Assembly (NCBI GenBank): GCA_050313995.1 | Contig: JBNPMM010000007.1 | Direction: 5' to 3' (one strand) | DNA from: JAUMWX01 sp023394215 | GTDB lineage: Bacteria > Bacillota > Clostridia > Tissierellales > Peptoniphilaceae | Length of the DNA stretch: 64,000 nt | Shown: positions 1 to 8,765 of the stretch, one piece after another | Position numbering within the stretch: the first letter of the stretch is position 1 | Layout: each line of letters begins with the position of its first letter | Position numbers and translations under genes: made by a program | Notes under the pieces: generated by a model | Told to the model about the DNA's origin: nothing | Database searches by the model: none | What the model saw: only the letters and a program-made list of their open reading frames with translations

Positions 1-237
1 AATAGGGTAATTAATATTAATAAAAATGATGAGGGTTCCGTTTTATCACAAGACCACAAATACAATAATATTTTAGTTATGTCCTCAGAAAACAATTTAC
101 TTAAAATAGGATTGATATCCGAGAAAAGTCACAAAATTTTTTATGATATTGTTAGACTTATAGTTTTATTACTTATTGGTTACGGGATTGACATATTATT
201 CAGAGATAAGGACAGGAGAAGGGGCTTGAGTCAATAA
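1..237 (+). CDS. C-terminal end of an unidentified membrane-anchored protein (partial)
   Basis: An open frame runs from the first base to a TAA at 235-237 and gives 78 residues; the start lies outside the window. The last third holds one hydrophobic stretch (IVRLIVLLLIGYGIDILF) followed by a short basic tail rich in Arg and Lys (RDKDRRRG), which fits a C-terminal membrane segment with a cytoplasmic positive tail. I do not recognise the family. It ends 128 bases before the next gene and no clear terminator lies between them. The frame is believable because it stays open to the window edge and has a membrane-protein-like composition, but 78 residues is little evidence. Confidence 0.5.
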   Translation, partial: NRVININKNDEGSVLSQDHKYNNILVMSSENNLLKIGLISEKSHKIFYDIVRLIVLLLIGYGIDILFRDKDRRRGLSQ

Positions 238-365
238 ATTTGTATATATCACCTCTATTTTTTACGCCCTTGTAGGTTGCTTACAGAATTGTAATTTAAT
301 TTATAACAATAAAATGGTAGCATTAATTTACGAAACTAATTTTAGATTTTATCAAGGGGGTAGAT

Positions 366-1952
366 ATGGAAAGGAAAATAGGAAAAAACTTTTTTAAGGG
401 AATTTTTGTAATCTTTTCAGTTTTTCTTATGGTTTTTATGCCATTTATAAAAAATTATAATACGGTGAAGGCTGCTAACGGTTCGGATTTGGAAAATCAT
501 GAGCAGTTAAATAAGCAAGCTAAAGAAAATTTGGAGGATGATAGTGACCTTGAAGTAAAGGCCTCAAAAGGACAGTTAGAAGCAGATTTGAAAGTTGGAG
601 AAGAAAGTCAAACTAAGGCTGTATATGAAACGAACAAGGATAAATTGATAAACTTAAGTCTAACATTATCTACAAATTCCGTTAAAGAACTTTTGAATGA
701 ATTTGAGGATGGTAGGGAAGTTAAATTGGAGGAAATAGAGCTTAAAAATATTAATTTTGAGTTTACCCTAAGATTTGCATTACCTGAAGAAATCAGTTTT
801 AATAATGAAAAACCTGAGCTTGTTTTAGAAGGCTCTAACGGGAATTTTGAAGTTGTTGAGTCCGAAGTAAAGGACAGAATTTTGACTGTAGTAATTAAGG
901 CTACTAAGGACCCTAAGAACTATAAGGAATTGGTAAATATCCTTGAAAACTCGGCTGCTTCGTTAAAGCTTACAGTAAAAGGACTTAAATTTAATGATAA
1001 GGCTAAGGCAAATACAAATTACAGTATTAAGAGCGATGTAGGAGCAGGTATCTCCGGTGTAAGCATTTCATCCAAGGAGAAGTACCAGTTTACCTTTATT
1101 TGGAATGGAAAGCAGTCCGCTGAGGGGAGAGACTTCACTCAAGGCAAAGATAGCGAGGATATAACATTTACGCTTAGGTATAGAAAAGGTATAGGTATCT
1201 GGAAAAATGAAGAAGGAAACTGGAAATATATAAAGGAAAACGGAAGTAGGGCAGCCAACGAGTGGTTATGGCTTCAAGTTGGAGAAGGCAAGGAATATGC
1301 TTATAAATACTTTGATAAAGAAGGAAATAATATAGATCAGTTTTATAAGGAAACTAAAAATGGAGAAACAAAGTATTACTTATCCCTATCAGGACCTGAA
1401 AAGGGTTATAACAAGGGTTGGTGGAAGGATCCTTCCAACGGACTTAAATATTATTTCAGAACCTCTACAGGTTCAAGGGTAGAGGGTAGGCAGTATATTG
1501 ACGGGGCTTGGAAGTTTTTTAGGCTAAATTCCGGCTCTCAGGCTTTCGGTTGGCAATACATCTCTAAAAATTGGACGTATTTTGACGATAATACGGGAAA
1601 TCAAATTGTAGGTAAGTGGGCATGGTTAAAGCTTAAAGACGGACAGTATAATTGGAAGTATTTTGACAAAAACGGTTCAAATATAGCACAATTCAGGAAA
1701 GAAAAGGGCGGAGTATGGCTATCGCAAGCTGGTCCGTCAAAGGATTATTATAAGGGTTGGTGGACAGACCCTTCTAACGGACAAAGATATTATTTCAGAA
1801 CTACCTCAGGAAGCAGGGTAGAAGGTAGACAGCATATTGACGGGTATTGGTATTATTTCAGAAGCGGTTCGGGGACACAGGCTTTTGGAAGTCAGTATGT
1901 TGATGGTATTTGGAGATACTATGATACAAGTACAGGAATAGAAGTAAGATAG
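366..1952 (+). CDS. Secreted surface protein with C-terminal cell-wall-binding repeats
   Basis: 528 residues. The N-terminus is a signal peptide: a basic start (MERKIGK), a hydrophobic core at about 10-30 and an Ala-rich cleavage region near VKAANG (about 34-39). Residues 40-270 form an acidic, beta-rich region that I cannot assign. From about residue 277 to the end there are two copies of a roughly 115-residue unit with aromatic-glycine motifs (GWW-DPSNG, YYFRT, GSRVEGRQ-IDG-W, QAFG-QY). These resemble the choline/glucan-binding CW_binding_1 repeats that hold proteins on the wall non-covalently. The same module, with very similar sequence, ends the subtilase at 59535-63980. The start has a strong ribosome binding site (aagggggt) just upstream, and a terminator follows at 2000. 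The wall location is inferred from the signal peptide and repeats; the role of the N-terminal half is unknown. Confidence 0.8.
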   Translation: MERKIGKNFFKGIFVIFSVFLMVFMPFIKNYNTVKAANGSDLENHEQLNKQAKENLEDDSDLEVKASKGQLEADLKVGEESQTKAVYETNKDKLINLSLTLSTNSVKELLNEFEDGREVKLEEIELKNINFEFTLRFALPEEISFNNEKPELVLEGSNGNFEVVESEVKDRILTVVIKATKDPKNYKELVNILENSAASLKLTVKGLKFNDKAKANTNYSIKSDVGAGISGVSISSKEKYQFTFIWNGKQSAEGRDFTQGKDSEDITFTLRYRKGIGIWKNEEGNWKYIKENGSRAANEWLWLQVGEGKEYAYKYFDKEGNNIDQFYKETKNGETKYYLSLSGPEKGYNKGWWKDPSNGLKYYFRTSTGSRVEGRQYIDGAWKFFRLNSGSQAFGWQYISKNWTYFDDNTGNQIVGKWAWLKLKDGQYNWKYFDKNGSNIAQFRKEKGGVWLSQAGPSKDYYKGWWTDPSNGQRYYFRTTSGSRVEGRQHIDGYWYYFRSGSGTQAFGSQYVDGIWRYYDTSTGIEVR

Positions 1953-1999
1953 TTATTAATAAATTTTTAGTTGTGAAAAATATTGATATATTCATATGA

Positions 2000-2035
2000 A
2001 CAGTCTACTCAAAAGAGTAGGCTGTCTTCTTTTTT
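2000..2035 (+). terminator. Rho-independent terminator after the surface protein
   Basis: An 11-bp stem (acagtctactc with gagtaggctgt, one G-U pair) with an AAAA loop is followed by a T-rich tract. It ends the transcript of the gene at 366-1952. Confidence 0.85.
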
Positions 2036-2078
2036 GTAGCCTTTATTTCTGATATAATCTTAAAATAAGGAATGGTAT

Positions 2079-2552
2079 ATGAAGTTAAGAGATAAGTTAT
2101 TAAGAGATGAAAATTTTATGAGACAGGCCCTGCTTGAGGCTAAGAAGGCGGAAGAGGAAGATGAGGTCCCGGTAGGGGCTGTTATAGTATATAAGGGTGA
2201 GATTATAGCAAGGGGTCACAACACGGTTGAAGCAAGTAAACACAGTTTTGAACATGCTGAAATCAATGCCATAAGAGAGGCTTCGGATAAGCTTGGAAGT
2301 TGGAGACTTGAGGGGGCAACAATGTATGTTACCTTGGAACCCTGTGCCATGTGCGCGGGAGCCTTGGTCCTGAGCAGGATTGAGAGGCTTGTTATAGGGG
2401 CATCCGACCAAAAAAGGGGTTTTGCCGGCTCCGTTATAAGCTTGGTAGATGATCCGATTTTTAATCACCAAATAGAGGTGGAAAAGGGAGTTTTGGAAGA
2501 GGAATGCAGCCGGATATTGTCTGATTTTTTTAAGAAGAAGAGGGGTAGATAG
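2079..2552 (+). CDS. tadA: tRNA-specific adenosine deaminase TadA
   Basis: 157 residues, the usual length. TadA converts A34 to inosine in the tRNA-Arg(ACG) anticodon so that one tRNA reads CGU, CGC and CGA. The zinc-dependent deaminase signature is complete: HAE at 59-61 (zinc ligand His59 and proton-shuttle Glu61) and PCAMC at 88-92 (zinc ligands Cys89 and Cys92). A perfect TATAAT at 2053-2058 and an aagga ribosome site at 2067-2071 lie just upstream. It ends 1 base before dnaE, so the two are almost certainly co-transcribed. The function is essential in most bacteria. No oddities seen. Confidence 0.95.
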   Translation: MKLRDKLLRDENFMRQALLEAKKAEEEDEVPVGAVIVYKGEIIARGHNTVEASKHSFEHAEINAIREASDKLGSWRLEGATMYVTLEPCAMCAGALVLSRIERLVIGASDQKRGFAGSVISLVDDPIFNHQIEVEKGVLEEECSRILSDFFKKKRGR

Positions 2553-2553
2553 G

Positions 2554-5500
2554 ATGAGTGATTTTAGGCATTTACACGTACATACTGAATACAGTTTGCT
2601 TGACGGGTTTGCAAAAATTGATGATTTGCTTGATAAGTGCGTGGAATATGGCATGGATTCGGTTGCCATTACCGATCACGGTTCTATGTTTGGAGTTATA
2701 GATTTTTATAAAAAGGCTAAAGCCAAGGGTATAAAGCCGATTATAGGTTGTGAAGTCTATATAAGCCCAAATTCCTATTTATCAAAAAAACCGGAGGATA
2801 AAAAAAGGTATCATTTAATACTGTTGGCTGAGAATTGGAAGGGTTATCAGAACCTTATAAAGATAGTTTCGGAAGGATATGTAAACGGTTTTTATTATAA
2901 GCCAAGGGTTGATAAGGATATTTTAAGCAGGTATTCACAAGGTATAATCTGCCTTTCCGCCTGTCTTGCGGGAGAGGTTCAGAGATATTTGCAGGTAGAT
3001 GACTATAATGGGGCGAAAAAGGCAGCTTTGGAGTACAGGGACATATTCGGTACCGAGAATTTTTATTTGGAGCTTCAGGACCATGGAATTTTGGAACAAA
3101 AAAGAGTTAATCTGTCCCTTGAAAGATTGAGCAGGGAAACTGGAATTCCTTTAGTTGCAACAAATGATGTCCATTATATAAACCGAGAGGATAGCAAGGT
3201 CCATGACCTTATTCTTTGCATAGGTACCGGTGCTACGGTAAATCAGGAAAAGAGGATGAAATTTCCTACCGACCAGTTTTACTTTAAGAGCGGTGAGGAA
3301 ATGGAAGATTTATTTAAAAATAATGAAGAGGCTATAAGAAATACCGGATTGATAGCAGACAGGTGTCAGGTAGATTTTGTATTCCATGATATGCATTTAC
3401 CTCATTATGAAGTTGCAGGCGGTTTATCTCATAAGGAATATTTAAAAAAACTTGTAGATGAGGGGCTTGAGAAAAAGTACGGAATTGTAAGTCCAAAGAT
3501 GAGGGAGAGGGCGGCTTATGAACTCTCTGTAATAGAGGAAATGGGATTTACGGATTATTTTCTTATAGTTTGGGACTTCATAGCCTATGCTAAGAGTAAA
3601 AATATTCCTGTAGGCCCCGGAAGGGGTTCGGCGGCAGGTTCTATAGTTTCCTATGCCCTTGATATTACAAACATCGACCCTCTTAAGTATGACCTTCTTT
3701 TTGAGAGGTTTTTAAATCCCCAAAGGGTATCTATGCCGGATATAGATATAGATTTTTGTTATGAGAGAAGAGAAGAAGTAATAGAATATGTAAAAAGAAA
3801 GTATGGGGCTGACAGGGTATCACAGATAGTAACTTTCGGAACCATGGCTGCAAGAAATGCCATAAGAGATGTAGGAAGGGCTATGGAAATAGACTATGCC
3901 ACTGTTGATAAGGTGGCCAAGCAAGTCCCTCAAGTTCTTAAAATGACAATAAGGAAGGCTTTGGATATGTCTTTGGATTTGAAAAACTCATATGAGTCGG
4001 ACGGGACAATAAGGAAGCTTTTGGACATGGCTATGGCGGTTGAGGGTCTGCCGAGGCATACATCTACCCATGCTGCAGGTGTTGTTATAGCGCCTGTTCC
4101 GGTTGATGAAATAGTGCCGCTTTCCTTGAACGGAGATCAGGTAACAACGCAGTACAACATGATTGAGCTTGAGGAACTCGGCCTTCTTAAAATGGATTTT
4201 TTGGGGCTTAGAACCCTTACTGTAATATCCGATGCGGTAAAACTTGTTAAATATAATTATGGAATAGATGTGGATATAGACAAGATAGATGAGAATGACC
4301 CCAAAGTTTTGGATATATTTGCCAAAGCCAACACCATAGGGATATTTCAGTTTGAATCCGACGGAATGAGGAATTTCCTTAAGGGATTGAAACCTGACAG
4401 GTTTGATGATTTGGTGGCAGCCAATTCCTTATTTAGACCGGGGCCTATGAATGAAATTCCGAATTATATAAGATACAGGCACAATCCTCAGGAGGTAAAA
4501 TATCCGGATCCGAGTTTGGAGGATATACTTGATGTTACTTACGGAACCATAGTTTACCAGGAACAGGTAATGCAGATTGTACAGAAACTTGGCGGATTCA
4601 GTTTGGGAGAAGCCGATAACCTGAGAAGGGCTATGGGTAAGAAGAAAATGTCCGTAATGGAGGAAAACAGGGAGTATTTTGTTCATGGCAAGCTTGAGGG
4701 CGGCAGGGTAGTTATGCCAGGAGCTGTGAGAAATGGTGTTAAGGAGGAAACCGCCAATAAGATTTTTGATCTTATGATAGAATTTGCTAAATATGCTTTT
4801 AACAAATCTCATTCAGCGGCATATGCCTATGTTGCAATGCAAACGGCTTGGCTTAAGGTTTATTATCCTAAAGAGTTTATGGCAGCCCTTCTGTCTTCCG
4901 TAATGGGTGTGCCTTCCAAGGTAAATCAGTATATAAAAGAGGCGAAGAGGCTTAATATAGATATTTTGGCGCCGGATATAAATTCTTCATACAGAAAATT
5001 TTCAGTAGACGGGGATAAAATCAGGCTTGGCCTTAGTGTAGTAAAGAATGTGGGACATAATTTTATAGATAATATAGTTGAAGAGAGAAAAAATGGAGCT
5101 TATACAAGCCTTGAGGATTTTATAAACAGATTGTCGAATATAGCTTCAAGCGGTATGAATAAGAAGGCTTTGGAAGCTCTTATACTGTCAGGAGCCTGTG
5201 ACAGCTTGGGACTTAAGAGGTCCCAGATGATGCAGATGTATATGGGTATTATAGAGTCCAATACAAGCGGAAGCAGAAAAAATATAAAGGGACAAGAAGA
5301 TATATTTTCTATGCTGAGTCAGGAGGAAAAGCGTATAGCACCGCCTGAAATAGGAGAATTCAGAACAAGAGATTTACTTAGGTATGAGAAGGAATATTTG
5401 GGAATTTACGTATCGGGACATCCTTATCAACCCTTTGAAGAGATAGTGGAAAAAATGGTAAATTTCAGTCTTTTGGATTTGCTTGAATATGAAGAAAGCC

Positions 5501-6018
5501 TTGAAAGATTGGACAAAAAGGCTATAATCTTTGGTGGGATAGTTACTGTTAAAAAGGAGCATTTTACCAAAAATAATAAGGTTATGGCATTTTTGACGGT
5601 GGAAGATTTATATGGCAGTATCGAGGTTGTTGTTTTTCCCGACGTTTATCAGAGAGAAAGGGAAAAAATAGAGGAAGATGCCCCGCTTCTTATAAGGGGA
5701 AGTCTTCAAGTAAGCGATGCTGAAGATTTAAAAATAATTATGAGGGATGCCAGTCTGATAAAGAGGGAAAATTCCCAAAATAATGGAGGAAGAGAAGATA
5801 GGGTTTTGTACTTACAGATGGATTCGAAAAATAAGGCATTAATTGATGAGACCAAAGCTTTAATTTCCGCTTATAGGGGTAAAAGTAAAGTGGTGTTTTA
5901 TTTCTCTGATATGAAAAAGGCTTTTGATTTAAAAGGAATTTATGCGGATTTGGATAGGCAGGACTTTATTGATAGTTTGGGGAATTTGGTAGGAATAAAC
6001 AATTTGGTAATAAAATAG
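2554..6018 (+). CDS. dnaE: DNA polymerase III alpha subunit DnaE
   Basis: 1154 residues, typical of DnaE1-type replicative polymerases. The N-terminal PHP domain opens with HLHVHTEYSLLDG and keeps its metal-binding pattern (GCEVY, NDVHY). The polymerase C-family palm carries the catalytic PDIDIDF near residue 397, followed by TFGTMAARNAIRDVGR. Helix-hairpin-helix and an OB-fold region (IIFGGIVTVKKEHFTKNNK, around 990) complete the order PHP-palm-fingers-OB. It starts 1 base after the tadA stop, using a gagggg-type ribosome site inside tadA, and is followed 9 bases later by pfkA. The PHP residues look intact, so it may retain PHP nuclease activity; that is inference. Confidence 0.96.
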   Translation: MSDFRHLHVHTEYSLLDGFAKIDDLLDKCVEYGMDSVAITDHGSMFGVIDFYKKAKAKGIKPIIGCEVYISPNSYLSKKPEDKKRYHLILLAENWKGYQNLIKIVSEGYVNGFYYKPRVDKDILSRYSQGIICLSACLAGEVQRYLQVDDYNGAKKAALEYRDIFGTENFYLELQDHGILEQKRVNLSLERLSRETGIPLVATNDVHYINREDSKVHDLILCIGTGATVNQEKRMKFPTDQFYFKSGEEMEDLFKNNEEAIRNTGLIADRCQVDFVFHDMHLPHYEVAGGLSHKEYLKKLVDEGLEKKYGIVSPKMRERAAYELSVIEEMGFTDYFLIVWDFIAYAKSKNIPVGPGRGSAAGSIVSYALDITNIDPLKYDLLFERFLNPQRVSMPDIDIDFCYERREEVIEYVKRKYGADRVSQIVTFGTMAARNAIRDVGRAMEIDYATVDKVAKQVPQVLKMTIRKALDMSLDLKNSYESDGTIRKLLDMAMAVEGLPRHTSTHAAGVVIAPVPVDEIVPLSLNGDQVTTQYNMIELEELGLLKMDFLGLRTLTVISDAVKLVKYNYGIDVDIDKIDENDPKVLDIFAKANTIGIFQFESDGMRNFLKGLKPDRFDDLVAANSLFRPGPMNEIPNYIRYRHNPQEVKYPDPSLEDILDVTYGTIVYQEQVMQIVQKLGGFSLGEADNLRRAMGKKKMSVMEENREYFVHGKLEGGRVVMPGAVRNGVKEETANKIFDLMIEFAKYAFNKSHSAAYAYVAMQTAWLKVYYPKEFMAALLSSVMGVPSKVNQYIKEAKRLNIDILAPDINSSYRKFSVDGDKIRLGLSVVKNVGHNFIDNIVEERKNGAYTSLEDFINRLSNIASSGMNKKALEALILSGACDSLGLKRSQMMQMYMGIIESNTSGSRKNIKGQEDIFSMLSQEEKRIAPPEIGEFRTRDLLRYEKEYLGIYVSGHPYQPFEEIVEKMVNFSLLDLLEYEESLERLDKKAIIFGGIVTVKKEHFTKNNKVMAFLTVEDLYGSIEVVVFPDVYQREREKIEEDAPLLIRGSLQVSDAEDLKIIMRDASLIKRENSQNNGGREDRVLYLQMDSKNKALIDETKALISAYRGKSKVVFYFSDMKKAFDLKGIYADLDRQDFIDSLGNLVGINNLVIK

Positions 6019-6027
6019 GGGGTTATG

Positions 6028-6987
6028 ATGAAAACAATAGGAATTTTGACTTCAGGCGGAGATGCTCCGGGCATGAATGCCGCTATAAGGGCGGTTGCCA
6101 GAACGGCTTTTGCCCATGGATTAAGAGTAAAAGGTATAAGAAACGGCTATGACGGACTTATAAGGGGGGATATTTATGAAATGAATGTTTCCTCAGTTGC
6201 GGATATTATTCATAAGGGCGGTACAATATTAGGTTCGGCAAGATCTCTTGCATTTAAAACCGAAGAGGGGCAGGCGAGGGCTTTGCAGGTGATCAGAGAA
6301 TACGGTATAGAGGGGATTGTTGTTTTAGGCGGTGACGGTTCGTTTATGGGAGCTAACGCCCTTCATCTTCACGGTATAAAGACAATAGGTATTCCATGTA
6401 CTATAGATAATGATATGGCATTTACGGATTGGACTATAGGTTTTAATACAGCCTTGGAAACGGTAATTGATGCTATTGGTAAGATAAGAGATACGTCATC
6501 TTCCCACGGTAGAGGAAATGTTATAGAAGTTATGGGAAGAAACTGTGGCGACATAGCCTTGTATTCAGGTCTTGCAGGCGGAGCCGAAAGTATTTTGGTT
6601 CCGGAGATTCCTTTGGATATGGACAATGTAGTGGAAAAGATTTTGAGGGGCAAGTTGAGAGGTAAACTTCATCATATTATAGTTGCTGCCGAAGGGGTTG
6701 GAAATTCAAAGGAAATTGCTGAAGAAATCTTTAATAGGACAGGTGTGGAAACTAAGGTTACCATTTTGGGGCACGTACAGAGAGGGGGAAGCCCATCCGT
6801 GCAGGACGTACTTATGGCAAACCAAATGGGGGTAAGAGCTGTTGAGTTGTTGGTTGAGGGAAAAAGCTCTCTTGCAATAGGTATGACTGACGGTAAGATA
6901 AAAGCTACACCTATTACGGAAGCTGTAAATATGACTAGAAAATTCAACAAAGAACTTTATAACATAGCAAACACCTTGGCTAATTAG
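6028..6987 (+). CDS. pfkA: ATP-dependent 6-phosphofructokinase
   Basis: Phosphorylates fructose 6-phosphate to fructose 1,6-bisphosphate, the committed step of glycolysis. With the start at 6028 it has 319 residues, the same length as Bacillus PfkA. An in-frame ATG one codon earlier (6025) is only 2 bases from the ribosome site AGGGGG (6017-6022), while 6028 is 5 bases away and gives the canonical MKTIGILTSGGDAPGMNAAI start. The ATP motif (GGDGSFMGA) and catalytic TIDND are present. The segment after TIDND reads MAFTDWTIGFNTAL rather than the usual I-GTD-TIGFDTA, a mild divergence near the substrate site. It lies between dnaE and pyk with short gaps, so glycolysis genes share the replication-gene transcript. 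Confidence 0.95.
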   Translation: MKTIGILTSGGDAPGMNAAIRAVARTAFAHGLRVKGIRNGYDGLIRGDIYEMNVSSVADIIHKGGTILGSARSLAFKTEEGQARALQVIREYGIEGIVVLGGDGSFMGANALHLHGIKTIGIPCTIDNDMAFTDWTIGFNTALETVIDAIGKIRDTSSSHGRGNVIEVMGRNCGDIALYSGLAGGAESILVPEIPLDMDNVVEKILRGKLRGKLHHIIVAAEGVGNSKEIAEEIFNRTGVETKVTILGHVQRGGSPSVQDVLMANQMGVRAVELLVEGKSSLAIGMTDGKIKATPITEAVNMTRKFNKELYNIANTLAN

Positions 6988-6995
6988 GAGGGCAT

Positions 6996-8753
6996 ATGAA
7001 GAAAACAAAAATAGTTTGTACAATAGGACCGGCATCTGAATCCGAAGAGGTTTTACGTCAGCTTATGGGCGTCGGTATGAATGTTTGTCGTTTGAATTTT
7101 TCACATGGTGACCATTCCGAGCACTTAGAAAGAATAAACAGAATAAAGAAGTTAAGACAGGAACTGGGGCTTCACGTAGGTATAATGCTTGATACCAAGG
7201 GACCTGAAATAAGAATAGGTAAGTTTAAAGACGGTATGACTGTAAGTTTAAAGCCGGGCGATAAATTTATATTGACTACAAGAGATATTATAGGGGATGA
7301 AAATATAGTTTCTGTAACTTATAAGGATTTGCCTAAAGACCTTATAGTCGGAGCAAGACTTTTGATAGACGATGGGTTGGTAGAGTTTGTTGTAGAAAAG
7401 ATAGAAGATACAGAAATCTATACAAGGGTTGTAAATTACGGGGAACTAAAAGACAGAAAGGGTGTAAATGTTCCTAATGTAAAGATCAATCTACCTGCGA
7501 TTACAGATAAGGATATAGCCGACATTAAATTCGGTATAGAAAATGATGTTGAATTCATAGCGGCTTCTTTTGTAAGAAAGGCAAGTGATGTTTTAAATAT
7601 AAGAAAGATTCTTGAACAAAACGGCGGGCAGGATATACAAATTATAGCAAAAATAGAAAATGAAGAAGGTGTTGAGAACCTTGATGAAATAATTGAAATT
7701 GCGGACGGCGTAATGGTAGCCAGAGGCGATCTTGGTGTAGAAGTTTCAAATGAGAGGGTGCCTTTGGTACAAAAGGAAATAATCAGGAAGACAAACTATG
7801 CCGGTAAGCCTGTAATAACAGCTACGCAAATGCTTGATTCCATGATAAGAAATCCGAGACCTACAAGAGCCGAGGTAAATGATGTTGCAAATGCCATACT
7901 TGACGGTTCGGATGCTGTTATGTTATCGGGAGAAACCGCTGCCGGAAAATATCCTGTAGAAGCTGTAAGAACAATGGTAAGAATAGCTGAAAATATAGAG
8001 GCTTCCGTTGATTTTTATAAGCTTAACAATGTAAGAAAGTCATGGGAAGAGAAGTCTTCAACAAATGTTATTTCCATGTCCGTAGTTACAATAGCTGAAA
8101 AATTAAGTGCAAATGCCATAGTTGCGGCAACTACAACCGGGGCTACGGCCAAGGCTATTTCAAAATTCAGACCTCATACTATAATTTCCGCAGCAACCAT
8201 AGATCCGAAAGTTGCAAGAAGGCTTTCTCTTGTATGGGGGGTATATCCAGTACTTACAAGAAGAGTTGAGCATACCGACGAGTTGATAGATTCTTCAATA
8301 TATGCGGCTTTAAGAGCAGGACTTATATTTGAAGGAGACTTGATAGTTTTAAGTGCCGGTATTCCGGCAGGTACCGGCGGTACAACCAACCTTATAAAGG
8401 TTCATACAGTAGGTAAGATTATACTTCAAGGGCAGGCCATAGGTAAGGGGTCTGTAGTAGGTAGGGCATGTATAGGATCAAGTGCTGATGAAATTAAGGA
8501 TAAATTCCAAGATGGAGATATAATTATAAGTAGATACACGGACGCAGATATGGTAGAATATATCGGGAGATCTGCCGGAATTATAGTTAGTGAAGGCGGT
8601 CTTACATCACATGCGGCCATAACCGCCCTTCATTTCAAAAAACCTGCGATAGTTGGAGTAAATTATGAAATGAGCAGGGTGGAAGATGGACAAGTAATAA
8701 CGCTCGATGCTATCTCCGGCATAGTTTATGATGGAGTAGCTAAGGTAATCTAA
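6996..8753 (+). CDS. pyk: Pyruvate kinase with C-terminal PEP-utiliser domain
   Basis: 585 residues. Makes pyruvate and ATP from phosphoenolpyruvate. The N-terminus (MKKTKIVCTIGPAS), the LDTKGPEIR motif, the IAKIENEEG Lys/Glu metal site and MVARGDLGVE are all present. After the roughly 470-residue kinase core there is an extra domain (about 475-585) with a TSHAAI motif that matches the swivelling PEP-utilisers domain seen in Bacillus-type pyruvate kinases; the phospho-accepting His analogue is in GGLTSHAA. It follows pfkA after 8 bases and precedes the CofE-like gene after 12, so the glycolytic pair is co-transcribed. Confidence 0.96.
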   Translation: MKKTKIVCTIGPASESEEVLRQLMGVGMNVCRLNFSHGDHSEHLERINRIKKLRQELGLHVGIMLDTKGPEIRIGKFKDGMTVSLKPGDKFILTTRDIIGDENIVSVTYKDLPKDLIVGARLLIDDGLVEFVVEKIEDTEIYTRVVNYGELKDRKGVNVPNVKINLPAITDKDIADIKFGIENDVEFIAASFVRKASDVLNIRKILEQNGGQDIQIIAKIENEEGVENLDEIIEIADGVMVARGDLGVEVSNERVPLVQKEIIRKTNYAGKPVITATQMLDSMIRNPRPTRAEVNDVANAILDGSDAVMLSGETAAGKYPVEAVRTMVRIAENIEASVDFYKLNNVRKSWEEKSSTNVISMSVVTIAEKLSANAIVAATTTGATAKAISKFRPHTIISAATIDPKVARRLSLVWGVYPVLTRRVEHTDELIDSSIYAALRAGLIFEGDLIVLSAGIPAGTGGTTNLIKVHTVGKIILQGQAIGKGSVVGRACIGSSADEIKDKFQDGDIIISRYTDADMVEYIGRSAGIIVSEGGLTSHAAITALHFKKPAIVGVNYEMSRVEDGQVITLDAISGIVYDGVAKVI

Positions 8754-8765
8754 TTGGGAGGATTT

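Noticed and set aside
8754..8765. TTG start for the CofE-like gene
   Set aside because: It directly abuts the pyk stop and lies inside the ribosome site that serves the ATG at 8766.
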